From the NCBI RefSeq assembly GCF_000231115.1, contig NW_006889840.1, positions 1 through 64,000 on the forward strand: 64,000 nucleotides of DNA, in the 5' to 3' direction. The notes under the pieces were generated by a model. That model saw only the letters and a list, made by a program, of their open reading frames with translations, ran no database searches and had not been told where the DNA came from. Source of the DNA: Vittaforma corneae ATCC 50505. Its lineage: Eukaryota > Microsporidia > Nosematidae. Position 1 is the first letter of the stretch. Each line of letters begins with the position of its first letter. A program made the position numbers and the translations under genes. Shown here in pieces: positions 18,082 through 27,846 of this stretch.

Positions 18082-20016
18082 TTATTCAACGGTCACAGAC
18101 TTGGCAAGGTTACGTGGAAAGTCGGGATCAAATCCCTTCTTAACTGCTAGCTTATACGAGATCAACTGGAGAGGTATCACAGTTAAAAGTCCTTGGAGAC
18201 AGTCAATACTGTCGGGCACCGCAATACACCTCTCATATTTAGATTTAATACTTTCGGAGCATATAACCAGTGGGATACCATTCCTGGCACGAATCTGCTC
18301 GAATGCATTTTGTGACTTGTCGTAAAACTCGTCATTTGCCACAATCAGGATTATTCCGATTTCGGAGCTGACTAGTGCCAGAGGACCATGTTTTAGTTCA
18401 CCCGCCATGATACCTTCAGAGTGTATATAGGAAATTTCCTTTATCTTCAAGGATCCCTCATAGCAAGTAGACATCTGATATCCTCTTCCAATAACAAGAA
18501 TTGAGTTCCTATTGCATAGATCATCAATATAGCAGTCCAAATCGATCTCCAGACACCTCCTCACCTTCTCAGGAATACTCTGGATCTCCCTCATAATTTC
18601 CCTTCTTCGTGTCTCATGGGTGCCTCTCTCTTGGCTGATGTACAGTGCTATCAAAATGTTACTCAAAAACTGTGACGTGTATGCCTTTGTACTTGCTACC
18701 CCCTTTTCAATACCTGCACGCACATCAAAGTTGCAGACTGATAGTCTTGCAATAGAACTGTTTTGTGTGTTTGTAATTCCAATGGTCGTGGCTTTCTTAG
18801 ATTGACAGTAGTTCATCGCTGCTATGGAATCAGCGGTTTCGCCAGATTGGCTTATGAAAAACACAACATCAGTTTCGTCCACATGCGGCTTTAGATCCAG
18901 AAAGTTTGATGCTGTCTCAACTACCACCGATCTATCACTTAGATACTCGAATACTTTCCTTGTTGCTAATGAAGAGTGGTATGAGGTACCACAGGCCACA
19001 AAAACAAATCTTTTTGCATTCAACAATGCGTCCTTGTGCCATTCAATTGAATCCAGCCTGATAGCTTCACTATCGAAATCAATCCTGTTCCTCGTGGTAT
19101 TTGACAGCGAGTCGCACTGCTCGTAGATCTCTTTTATCATGTAGTGCGAAAAGTCTCCCTTGTCTGCAGAAATAAGATGAGTGTCAAGCTTGGTAATTTT
19201 TACACTCTTGTGGTCCTTTGGAGACTGGCTATATATCTCGATACCTCTCTTGGATAGCAGTGCAATATCGTCCACGTTCACATACACAACAGTTGAAGTA
19301 TGTTCGATAATTGCAGCAATATCTGAGGAAATAAAAAAATCGGAGCCTGCACACGACTTCAAACAATGGCACTTTCTCTCTGCACAGTACTCAAAGTTGC
19401 CATCTCCGGGCGCCTCAATACCTATAATCATTGGCGCTCCACTCTGCGCAGCTATCATCTGACCTGGAAACTTTGAGCTAAGAAATAGAAAGGCGTACTG
19501 CCCATCACAGTCACCAAGAACTTTTCTAGTAAGTTCCAAAAAGCTCAATCCACTGTTTTTCTCGTAATGATACAAACAAAGCTTAGCTGCAACTTCCGTA
19601 TCTGTATCAGTCTCAAAGTTGTATCCCTGAGACGTAAGGAACTCCTTGTGCTTCTTATAGTTAGAAATGATTCCGTTGTGTACCACATAGAATGTCCCAT
19701 TTGGATCGCTCCTGACAGGATGTGCATTTCTCACAGTAGACTCGCCATGAGTAGCCCATCTAGTGTGTGCTATACTCATGTACTGGCCCAATCTCTTACC
19801 TTCCTCGGTGTTTAGCTCATGCAACTTTTGTTTGAGGTACTGTACTTTTCCTACCGCCTTCTCGTATACCTTTGGAGTATCGGCATCAAAAACACATACA
19901 CCAGCCGAATCATAGCCCCGATACTCAATCCTTTCGAGTCCTCTTACTAGTATGTCGCACACCTCCTCTTGTGATTTATTACACCTTATGTCGCAATATC
20001 CAAATATTCCACACAT
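18082..20016 (-). CDS. GFA1: Glutamine:fructose-6-phosphate aminotransferase
   Basis: A full-length 644-residue enzyme making glucosamine-6-phosphate, the first committed step to UDP-GlcNAc and chitin for the spore wall. The N-terminal glutaminase begins MCGIFGY, so after Met removal Cys is the nucleophile. It also contains HTRWATHG and the NAHPV loop. Two SIS sugar-isomerase domains follow, with CGTSYHSS and SQSGETADS in the first. The conserved C-terminus is NLAKSVTVE. The start is fixed by the catalytic Cys. An AT box with AAATTT lies upstream of the ATG. Confidence 0.95.
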   Translation of the reverse strand: MCGIFGYCDIRCNKSQEEVCDILVRGLERIEYRGYDSAGVCVFDADTPKVYEKAVGKVQYLKQKLHELNTEEGKRLGQYMSIAHTRWATHGESTVRNAHPVRSDPNGTFYVVHNGIISNYKKHKEFLTSQGYNFETDTDTEVAAKLCLYHYEKNSGLSFLELTRKVLGDCDGQYAFLFLSSKFPGQMIAAQSGAPMIIGIEAPGDGNFEYCAERKCHCLKSCAGSDFFISSDIAAIIEHTSTVVYVNVDDIALLSKRGIEIYSQSPKDHKSVKITKLDTHLISADKGDFSHYMIKEIYEQCDSLSNTTRNRIDFDSEAIRLDSIEWHKDALLNAKRFVFVACGTSYHSSLATRKVFEYLSDRSVVVETASNFLDLKPHVDETDVVFFISQSGETADSIAAMNYCQSKKATTIGITNTQNSSIARLSVCNFDVRAGIEKGVASTKAYTSQFLSNILIALYISQERGTHETRRREIMREIQSIPEKVRRCLEIDLDCYIDDLCNRNSILVIGRGYQMSTCYEGSLKIKEISYIHSEGIMAGELKHGPLALVSSEIGIILIVANDEFYDKSQNAFEQIRARNGIPLVICSESIKSKYERCIAVPDSIDCLQGLLTVIPLQLISYKLAVKKGFDPDFPRNLAKSVTVE

Positions 20017-20144
20017 TGCCAGACTTTCTCCTGAATTTTTTTAAATTTTTTCTAAAAAATTTAATTGGTTGAAATTGATTCTCAAATCAAAAATCAAACA
20101 ATAAAACATTGCACATTGCCTACTTTCGTTTCAGAGAGGCCAAT

Positions 20145-20282
20145 ATGTATTCCATCATTACCTTTCAGTACCTTTTAATATTAAGTGTCCTGAAAAATAC
20201 TGCTGTATTTTCGGAGAAGATCCAGTGCCACATATCGACTTTATACAAGAGTTTCTGGGAAGCGATGGTTGTTGATCTATGA
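20145..20282 (+). CDS. Possible 45-residue secreted peptide
   Basis: A short ORF beginning MYSIITFQYLLILSVL, which resembles a signal peptide, followed by about 25 polar residues. An AATAAA signal overlaps the stop. No CCC motif precedes the ATG. It is recorded because this 465-base gap otherwise holds nothing; it could be chance. Confidence 0.2.
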   Translation: MYSIITFQYLLILSVLKNTAVFSEKIQCHISTLYKSFWEAMVVDL

Positions 20283-20481
20283 ATAAAATCTGATGCTTAG
20301 ATGCACTTTATAAACTAACAGCAATGCCTTCTCAACCAGGAGCAGCATGTGTGCATATATCGGTTCATCCAGATTAGTATCGTAGCAACTGCTATTCTAC
20401 ATCCAGCTTAGAGGTAAGCTTAAAATACAATGGTCTAATATTAAAATGAATATAACTAAAAGTCTAAACTATCATCTTAAT

Positions 20482-21399
20482 TTATTCGGTAATATCCTTT
20501 GTCTTTACTATATAACATTCAAGGTTTGTAAGGCAGCGGAAACTAGTGTGTATCAGGTCTTTAGGCTGCACGTCCCTTGCCTCTGTATCTTTAATTTTTG
20601 CCGGCTTAAGAACAATAACAACTTCGTCATCTTGTAACTCAAATTGGGTACTTGCTGGCATAAATTTACAGGATGCTGAGCTGAGAATTCTTTCAACATT
20701 CCCAGGATCCTCTAGACTTTCCCTAAAGAATGGATCCTCCAAAATGACCTCCCTTGCTAAACTCTTTTTATATACCTGATCCCGAATTCGGATACTTGTG
20801 AAGGATGTCTGCTCTGCAGACCAGACTCGCGACTTCTTAACCGCTCTGACTGTGGCTGTTCTGGGAATCCCATGCAGAAGCGCAAGCTCACCAAAAACAG
20901 CACCTGAATACATTCTGTTCACCAAGTCACTTCCAATGATGACTTCGAACTCGCCCTCCTCAACAATGTACATTTCAGCTCCCACATCTCCTTCCCTTAT
21001 CAATACAACACCTGCCTCAACGTACAAAGGATGCATGGTGTTGACTAAAGAGCACTTTTGCTCTTCGTCCAGAAGACAGAAAGGAATACTAGCTCCAAGT
21101 TGGGATACTAGGAATCTGGTAAGTTCTGGAGTCTTTTTGTATGTAGGAATGTCGAATATTTCTGTGCTAACACGTTTGGCAAATACCGAGGGTCTTCTGT
21201 GTTCTTTCCACACAGTGTCTTGAAAATCTGCTTGTCTTGACATGTAATTTTCAATATGAAGAGAAAAAGCATCGTCGGTGTAGAACTCGTTATTTAATTC
21301 ATAGAGAATCACAATTTCATCTTCCTGCTCAGTCTTGAGCTGGTAGCCAAACAGCTTGGCGTGGTCTTTTAGCCTTTCTCGGGCTTTTTCACTGTCCAT
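20482..21399 (-). CDS. cAMP-dependent protein kinase regulatory subunit
   Basis: A 305-residue relative of yeast BCY1. The inhibitory segment that occupies the catalytic subunit's active site is visible as HRRPSVFAK; with Ser at the phospho position it would be a substrate-type (RII-like) inhibitor. The first cyclic-nucleotide domain has a complete phosphate-binding cassette, FGELALLHGIPRTATV, with the Glu and Arg that contact cAMP. The second domain is short and has no such cassette. The N-terminal docking region is present as a short helical segment (LKDHAKLFGYQL). Cyclic nucleotide response may therefore rest on a single site. Confidence 0.83.
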   Translation of the reverse strand: MDSEKARERLKDHAKLFGYQLKTEQEDEIVILYELNNEFYTDDAFSLHIENYMSRQADFQDTVWKEHRRPSVFAKRVSTEIFDIPTYKKTPELTRFLVSQLGASIPFCLLDEEQKCSLVNTMHPLYVEAGVVLIREGDVGAEMYIVEEGEFEVIIGSDLVNRMYSGAVFGELALLHGIPRTATVRAVKKSRVWSAEQTSFTSIRIRDQVYKKSLAREVILEDPFFRESLEDPGNVERILSSASCKFMPASTQFELQDDEVVIVLKPAKIKDTEARDVQPKDLIHTSFRCLTNLECYIVKTKDITE

Positions 21400-21933
21400 T
21401 TATAGGACACAAATTTTTGTAGTTTAAATTCCGCCTGTGTCAAACTTATTTGTGTTTAAAATTAACGGTGATGACTAAAGATATAAAGTAAAGAGCACAC
21501 CCTGCTGGTTGCTTCACACTTCGTGTTTTGAAGTTTGCACTTAATAACTTAGCAATCTATTATGTTAATAGATCAAGTATCTCTGTCCTGGTATTAGAAA
21601 TATGAATGCATGGACACAGAGTTTAAAATAGCATTGAAAAACAGTACCTAGAAATCAGAAAACATATCTTTTGTATGCTTGCCATTTAAAAATGTGCATC
21701 GTTTGAGCTACAATGCTGCTCTAGTATTTACTCCAGCTGATTTTTGCGCTTCTGATAAATAATAAAGAGCTAAATCACACTTTTAGCAAGTCCAAACATT
21801 TACGGCACATCGATCACTGCTGTTGATAGTTCACAAGCTTCAGACACTTAATAAATTTCACTTTAAAGCTGACCCATGCCGTTATTGCTATGCCCTCTTT
21901 ATTTCTCATGCAGTAAATATAGTATCGCCGGAA
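21400..21933. other. Intergenic region with a short hairpin
   Basis: About 530 AT-rich bases. One perfect hairpin, ATCTATTA-TGT-TAATAGAT, lies at 21555-21573. No ORF, tRNA or longer repeat was found. Confidence 0.35.
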
Positions 21934-23118
21934 TTAGAAATAATATACTTTCAATACTAGTCCATTCTCGGTACAAAGTATAAAACTATCCTTGCCACTC
22001 ATCACATTGACGATTCTCTCAAACTGGTCTTCGGAAAACTCTGTCGGGTTCGCACAAAAATGGACAATTCCGTCTCTCTTGCACACTTGAAATACTTCCT
22101 TCGTTTTTCTCCTCAGTTTATACCTTTTGTTATTGACTATCTTCCCATTTGATGTCTTTGTGAAGAAGCTCATAAACTTTTTATTGAGCTCATCAGCCTG
22201 CTCGTCACTTGAGAACGGAAATACCACACTGTATTGCGAGTCCTCAAATAGAAAAAGAGATGACTCGATTATTTCTATGTTTGCTATTGTGTATTTTGCA
22301 GTAATTTCATTTGATTCTTCCATTTTGACAGTTGTCATATAGACTCTACCGTTTATGTCAAGTGTTATGACAAATCCGGAATATACCAGTACCTTAATGA
22401 TTATTCCGTCATAATTTCTAGTCATTCCATTGATTGTTAGATTCGGTCCGTCGGTGTATGCTAGAATTTCCGAATTTACATCGAAGACAATGATCTTTCG
22501 GTCTTTTTCTAATATTTCATATTCAGTCGATAGATCGGTATATTTGGCCAGAAACCCATTGGAAAACAAGGCATAGAGAATGTTGTTATGTATTTTCACC
22601 TGTAAGACGCTCCCAAAGCTTGCTGACAGCTTCCTAATGAGCTTTAAGTCCGTATCGAAGATAATTATTTTTGATTGGCCTTCTCGTCTCTCAAAAATGT
22701 TCAAAGGTGCAGAGTCAGATTTAAGACCAACACAAATAAATTTACCATTCCAGTCAAGGCAGCTGATAAAAGACTTGGTATTAAATCCAACGAAAGTTTC
22801 ACATTCGAATCTCTCCGAAATATCAAGCTTTTGGCCTGAAAATATGGCATGGTTGCTGTTTATTCGACCCCCGCCTCTTTTGAATTTTCCGCTTTTATCT
22901 ATCTTCTGGTTGTTTTCATCTTCGGCTGTCTGGCCTTTGAGTACAGGAAAAGAATATTTGAACTTTTTATAGTCTGTGAGTTCCTGCTTGTTGCCACATA
23001 TTTCCCTATAGCGACTATCAACTATCTTGTCGCCAGACTCTTTTAACTTTGCATGGTTGTTATGTGTGAATGCTTTGGAACAATTTTCATTTTCTACTTT
23101 GTGTTTTGTTCTTGCCAT
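21934..23118 (-). CDS. Propeller-like protein with a histone H3-like N-terminus
   Basis: About 394 residues from the ATG at 23118, which has CCC 5 bases upstream. An in-frame extension to 23178 would add a hydrophobic leader but lacks the signal. The protein begins MARTKHK, close to histone H3 (MARTKQT). After a charged linker, residues from about 110 show repeated short strand pairs such as FISCLDWNGKFICVGL and NILYALFSNGFLAKY. This suggests a WD40-like beta-propeller without classic GH/WD signatures. A TFIIIC subunit of the TFC6 type is one possibility, but I cannot support it firmly. Confidence 0.6.
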   Translation of the reverse strand: MARTKHKVENENCSKAFTHNNHAKLKESGDKIVDSRYREICGNKQELTDYKKFKYSFPVLKGQTAEDENNQKIDKSGKFKRGGGRINSNHAIFSGQKLDISERFECETFVGFNTKSFISCLDWNGKFICVGLKSDSAPLNIFERREGQSKIIIFDTDLKLIRKLSASFGSVLQVKIHNNILYALFSNGFLAKYTDLSTEYEILEKDRKIIVFDVNSEILAYTDGPNLTINGMTRNYDGIIIKVLVYSGFVITLDINGRVYMTTVKMEESNEITAKYTIANIEIIESSLFLFEDSQYSVVFPFSSDEQADELNKKFMSFFTKTSNGKIVNNKRYKLRRKTKEVFQVCKRDGIVHFCANPTEFSEDQFERIVNVMSGKDSFILCTENGLVLKVYYF

Positions 23119-23539
23119 AGCGGGTATATGTAATAAAAGCAGAAAGAAAAGTCTTGTGCCAATTACAAAAGAATGCACTAGTAGTTAGTTCTATTCAATT
23201 AAATATCTCACGACCTGTTTTCAGCATAATGGCGCGATTAGTGGTGGAATTTACCTTGAACACAGCAATTTTAGACAAAAGATAAGTAACGACTCAGTCT
23301 GCCATTATAAATAAAATATATTAGCATCGCTTCAATATTGGATTTCCATACTGTTCATCCTGATTGGTGTAACGTCTCATCATAAAGTCGAAATGGAAAC
23401 TCATGTAAGGCTAAAGCGACCATCTCAAAATAACTCGAAACAAGAACAATACATGGATACTGTGAATGGGCACAACCCCTTTATAATTATGATGCCTCGC
23501 AAGCAACCATACATTGTATTCAGTTTAGTGCCATGCTCT
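23119..23539. other. Intergenic region, nothing recognised
   Basis: About 420 bases between a minus-strand start and a minus-strand stop. No gene or structured element was seen. Confidence 0.3.
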
Positions 23540-24217
23540 TTAAACTACGCCAATAGGCTCGATTTTGAAGTCAATAAGCCACTTTATAATTTTAAATGGA
23601 TCTGTGCGTATCAAGTCGGGTATTTGCTTTATAATCTCAATGTCCTTTTCCGAGGTAAATGTTTTTGAAACCATAAATGCAGGTAGGACTTCTACTTTGC
23701 TTTTCTTTTTCACAAGCTTCAGGAAGTTTTCCAGCCCTGTTAAGAATTTTAATACAAGCGGATACTTCTTAACCTTTTCAGGAATTATGACATGGTAGAA
23801 CGATGGAAAGACAAGAACATACTCCGTGGGAAGCAGCGGAATGATGTACAGACAGAAATTGTATCTAATATAGAATGTGAATCCCAGTCTGCCATCTTTT
23901 ACCAGCTCCTTGAGGTGCTCAATAATGAACTTGTAGATGGCCTCCCACAATTTTCTGCTGGTGACTGGATAAAGATTGTCAATGTCCATAAATCCCTTCA
24001 AGGTTTCAACCTGCGTTTCAAACCTCTTCATTTTTTCATTTTCCAATGCAACCGAGTTGTCAATGTCATTTTCAGGGGTCTGCTGGTTGGCATAGACGGA
24101 GTCTAATTTTGACATTTTAAGATCATATTTGTCAGGACTAAAGTTTTCCAGCGCATCTTTGCACTCAATAAATGTAATGTATGTGATGTTGATGCCTGCT
24201 AGCAATCTTATAAGCAT
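23540..24217 (-). CDS. Uncharacterised protein, possible signal peptide
   Basis: 225 residues. The first 19 are hydrophobic (MLIRLLAGINITYITFIEC) and could be a signal peptide. The body looks like a mixed alpha/beta domain, with a strand-rich centre (LGFTFYIRYNFCLYIIPLL) and Lys-rich helices towards the C-terminus. No family is recognised. Base composition and codon use look like those of its neighbours. A shadow ORF on the plus strand was dismissed. Confidence 0.55.
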   Translation of the reverse strand: MLIRLLAGINITYITFIECKDALENFSPDKYDLKMSKLDSVYANQQTPENDIDNSVALENEKMKRFETQVETLKGFMDIDNLYPVTSRKLWEAIYKFIIEHLKELVKDGRLGFTFYIRYNFCLYIIPLLPTEYVLVFPSFYHVIIPEKVKKYPLVLKFLTGLENFLKLVKKKSKVEVLPAFMVSKTFTSEKDIEIIKQIPDLIRTDPFKIIKWLIDFKIEPIGVV

Positions 24218-24476
24218 TTCGGTGTTTTAATGCTGTTGTATAATTTCAGCAATTCGAATCTGAAACTAGCTGTAAACAATGAGATATGTTTGCAATACAA
24301 ACAGCCAACCAATAACAACTTAAATCACTTGTTTAATTGGGTTTAATTTATATAGAGCAATACACGTTTTCCAATGCATAGAAGACATGCTACACAAATG
24401 CACTTTATTACTCTCTGCCATCATTGCCAGCGCTCTTAGCCCTGATATCTTCAGTCTACAATTATACAGCATTTGG

Positions 24477-24968
24477 ATGGAGCAAGATAAAGTATTTATG
24501 AATTTAGCACTAAAAGAGGCCGAGGAAGCTTTGAAAATAGATGAGGTCCCCGTAGGATGCGTAGTAATAAGAGATTTGAATAGCGCATGCGAGCAGATCC
24601 ATGTACAAGCTGGAGAAAGTAGAGTTATTGTAAAATCACATAACTTGACAAATACACTTTCCGACCCACTAGCACATGCAGAGTATCTTTGCGTCAAGAT
24701 GCTCATTGAAAGTAAAATGCCGTTGGACGACCTTGTCTTTTACATTACTCTTGAGCCTTGTGCCATGTGTATTGGAGTCTTGGAAAAAATCAATGCAAAG
24801 GTAATATTTGGATACCACAATGATATTTTTGGAGCAAGGAAAATCTTAAACAAAAACTGTGGAAAGTGTGTAAATGACAAGAGATGCGTTGAAATACTCA
24901 AAAAGTTCTATGAAACGCCCAACAAGAGCACAGACCACCTAAGAAAAGCTGTTTATCCTACCAAATAA
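24477..24968 (+). CDS. TAD2: tRNA-specific adenosine deaminase catalytic subunit
   Basis: 163 residues from the ATG at 24477. The enzyme converts A34 to inosine in tRNA anticodons. It has the cytidine-deaminase fold: the zinc ligand and proton-shuttle motif is AHAEYL and the second zinc motif is LEPCAMCIG. VPVGCVVI near the N-terminus is typical of the TadA/ADAT2 group. The frame is open to 24387, but that leader is hydrophobic and foreign to the family. A partner ADAT3-type subunit is not in this window. An antisense ORF at 24320-24706 is a shadow. Confidence 0.85.
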   Translation: MEQDKVFMNLALKEAEEALKIDEVPVGCVVIRDLNSACEQIHVQAGESRVIVKSHNLTNTLSDPLAHAEYLCVKMLIESKMPLDDLVFYITLEPCAMCIGVLEKINAKVIFGYHNDIFGARKILNKNCGKCVNDKRCVEILKKFYETPNKSTDHLRKAVYPTK

Positions 24969-25078
24969 ATAATATAGACAAGGACAACTATTTTTTGGCA
25001 CCATTTTCTTCCAATAAAACATGTTTGCAATAGACCGTCTCAATGGAATGCATTTAATCTAGAAACATAGTAAAATCA

Positions 25079-27658
25079 ATGAGCACTTTTGATATTCTCT
25101 TTCAAAAATTTTGTCCTGGATACCAAATGCCAAACGTCTGTGTTGAAGTAAGAATAAGACCAAACTCAAGGAATGTGCTAGAATTCTCAAACAACAAAAT
25201 AATAGCGGGATCTAAAATATACACATTCTCAAAAGTGCACAATCGGGTATCTCAAACCACTCTATTCAACACTTCTATTCTGCCATACGTTGAAAGGTTT
25301 GTTAGTGGCGAAAACTGCACAATCCTAGCATATGGTCAGACAGGCTCTGGAAAGACATACACTATGGGGCTCACTCATATAAATGAGAAAGGGATAATCC
25401 AGAATTCGCTGGAGTGCATTTTCAAAAGGGGGCTAACACTGGCCTGCTCATTCATAGAGATATACAACGAGGAAATTTACGATCTTATGAGCGAAATAAG
25501 AGTCCCATTGAATTTAAGACAGGGACTTGAGGATATTAATATAGTAGGATTGACTGAGACTGAAATCTCCTCATACAGCGAAGCATTAGAGGTGTTGCAA
25601 AAGGGAAATGAAAATAGAACGACAAAGTCCACAAAAATGAATGTGGAGAGTTCTAGATCGCATGCTATGTTTACATTATCCCTCCGCCAAACAGTCAGCG
25701 ATAGACCTGTGGAGTCACGGATGAGCTTTGTGGATCTAGCAGGCTCGGAAAGATTGAAGAGAACAGAATGTAGTGGACATACTGCTCGAGAGTCTATTAG
25801 TATAAATGCTGGCCTCCTTTCCTTGGGAAATGTGATTAGTGCCTTGTACCTGAAAAAACCCCACGTGCCGTTCAGAGACTCCAAGCTTACCAGGATTCTT
25901 CAAAAGTGCCTTAATGGATATGTTCTTTTGATATCCTGTGTCTCCGGTCTTCAAGAAGATCTTTTTGAAACCACAAATACACTGAAGTATGCCAGTAGGG
26001 CAGCTCTGATAGCACTTGATAAAAAGGTTCATGTGGAGAGTGATAAAGACAAGCAGATAGTTCTGAATCTAAAGAAGGAGATAAGTGCCCTGAAAGATGA
26101 GAATAATAGGCTTAGGGCTGCAGCCCTTTGCTCAGGATTTAAAAATGAAAAGATAAGAAACCATCCTGTTGTGGTTGAACTTATAAGTCGACTGAGGAGA
26201 TATGAGAGTGAAGATGCCATACGGAGCATTGTAGAAAATACACGCAACAACAATGCTAGTGTTATAAATAAAGATGGCAGAGGCAGCAACAGCATTAGTT
26301 TTGCAAACAAGGATGCTGTGAATAGTAATGTGGGTAGAGACAGCCATATTGCCAATGAGGTGTTCCCGAAATCAACATTTGTTGAAAGAATTCATGGCTC
26401 GGTGCTACCCAAAAAACAGAACACCGGCAGAGCCCAGATAAATGAAAAGAGTGTTATATCTGAGGCTGATATTATCAAAGAGAACATTGAGAATATTTCT
26501 AAAATACACTTGTCATCAGCAAATACGAATTATACAAGCGAAGTAAATACTGAGGAGCAATCAGCTCATGCAAATCAGCTCTTTACTATGAATCAAGCAG
26601 GCATGGCCAATGCCAGAAATAGCACTACAAATTCTGAACCATCCAATATTAGCACGCTAGTATCTAGCATAAGCAATGTAGTCAAAATGGAGAATGTTGG
26701 AGTGTCAGATGATAGTAGTGCGGGTGTAGTAAGAAAGAAAAGAACTAAGCTTGTCTCCTTTGATCTGGAGCCCAAGCCTAAGAAGAATATCCTTTTTACT
26801 CCCTTAAAGGAAACTCGCAGAGTCTCATTCAATTTAATAGAAACCGTAACCGATCAAACCCCCCTATCTTTTATTATTCATCAAGGAAAGGTATTCTTCA
26901 ACTGTGCAGACTCGAAAATAAGAGCCTACGACTCAAAACTATCAAGCATAGTCTCAGACGACTGTATTCGGTGTCTATACTCCTCTGCTAATCTTTACTA
27001 TTCTTCAAGATCCCTTTTGAAAATGTTCATCAGTACTGGAAGATCCCTTCCAGTATATGCTTATAAGAACGAAATTTCCTCCCTGACAATTCAGAACAAT
27101 CTTGTCTTTACTGGGCATGAGGATGGCTCCTTAAATGTTCTGGATATAAGGTCCAATGAAGTCCTGCATTCCAGTAGAATCCATAGTGGTGCTGTATTTG
27201 ATATGATACTTGCTGAAGGTAAATTTTTTTCCTGCTCCAGAGACCATTCGGTTAAATTCAATGAGTTTTGTGCCGACAGATTTCGGTTTTCTCACGACTT
27301 TATCTCTCTGTCTCCTCCCCACTATGATAGTGTAAGTAAACTACTGTACTTCAAGGACAGGTGCATAAGCCTGGGAAGAGACTGCGCCATAAAAGTATGG
27401 AATGATGGACAGCCTTTTAAAACTGTTCCATATGCCCATGATTCATGGATTAAGAGCGGATCATCTGCCAATGACTATTTTGTAACAGGATGTAAGAATG
27501 GTATCGTTAAGTGCTGGGATTTTATCGACCATTCTGTCAGATGTGTAGGGAGGGTGGATGTTGGATCAAGTGTCAACTGTATGTTAGCCAACGGAAATGA
27601 ATTGTGGGTGGGTGCACAGAGCAAGAAGATATATAGATATTGTATAGAAAAGGAATAA
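25079..27658 (+). CDS. N-terminal motor kinesin with C-terminal WD40-like domain
   Basis: 859 residues. The motor occupies about residues 18-315. Its P-loop is GQTGSGKT at 86-93, switch I is SSRSH at 191-195 and switch II is DLAGSE at 219-224. A short predicted coiled coil follows (about 325-350). Then comes a low-complexity Asn/Ser-rich linker to about 555. From about 580 to the end are propeller-like repeats, e.g. IQNNLVFTGHEDGSLNVLD and SRDHSVKF. A kinesin motor joined to a C-terminal WD40 propeller is the KIF21 (kinesin-4) arrangement. AATAAA overlaps the stop. Confidence 0.85.
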   Translation: MSTFDILFQKFCPGYQMPNVCVEVRIRPNSRNVLEFSNNKIIAGSKIYTFSKVHNRVSQTTLFNTSILPYVERFVSGENCTILAYGQTGSGKTYTMGLTHINEKGIIQNSLECIFKRGLTLACSFIEIYNEEIYDLMSEIRVPLNLRQGLEDINIVGLTETEISSYSEALEVLQKGNENRTTKSTKMNVESSRSHAMFTLSLRQTVSDRPVESRMSFVDLAGSERLKRTECSGHTARESISINAGLLSLGNVISALYLKKPHVPFRDSKLTRILQKCLNGYVLLISCVSGLQEDLFETTNTLKYASRAALIALDKKVHVESDKDKQIVLNLKKEISALKDENNRLRAAALCSGFKNEKIRNHPVVVELISRLRRYESEDAIRSIVENTRNNNASVINKDGRGSNSISFANKDAVNSNVGRDSHIANEVFPKSTFVERIHGSVLPKKQNTGRAQINEKSVISEADIIKENIENISKIHLSSANTNYTSEVNTEEQSAHANQLFTMNQAGMANARNSTTNSEPSNISTLVSSISNVVKMENVGVSDDSSAGVVRKKRTKLVSFDLEPKPKKNILFTPLKETRRVSFNLIETVTDQTPLSFIIHQGKVFFNCADSKIRAYDSKLSSIVSDDCIRCLYSSANLYYSSRSLLKMFISTGRSLPVYAYKNEISSLTIQNNLVFTGHEDGSLNVLDIRSNEVLHSSRIHSGAVFDMILAEGKFFSCSRDHSVKFNEFCADRFRFSHDFISLSPPHYDSVSKLLYFKDRCISLGRDCAIKVWNDGQPFKTVPYAHDSWIKSGSSANDYFVTGCKNGIVKCWDFIDHSVRCVGRVDVGSSVNCMLANGNELWVGAQSKKIYRYCIEKE

Positions 27659-27846
27659 ATAAAGTTTATATGTGATTGGCATTGCTGAATGCTCAGCAGT
27701 TCTATTTGTAGATTCTAAACAAATAATATCCAATAGGCCCAGTACTTCTTCAACAGATGTTTTAGTTCAAATGAGTATAGAAGATGCATAAGCATATTCT
27801 GCTCCTTTCACATCGAAGTGTAAGTTTTTCGCCCTGTAAAAAGAGC

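Noticed and set aside
24320..24706. 128-residue minus-strand ORF
   Set aside because: Antisense to TAD2, whose HAE and PCxxC motifs are on the plus strand.
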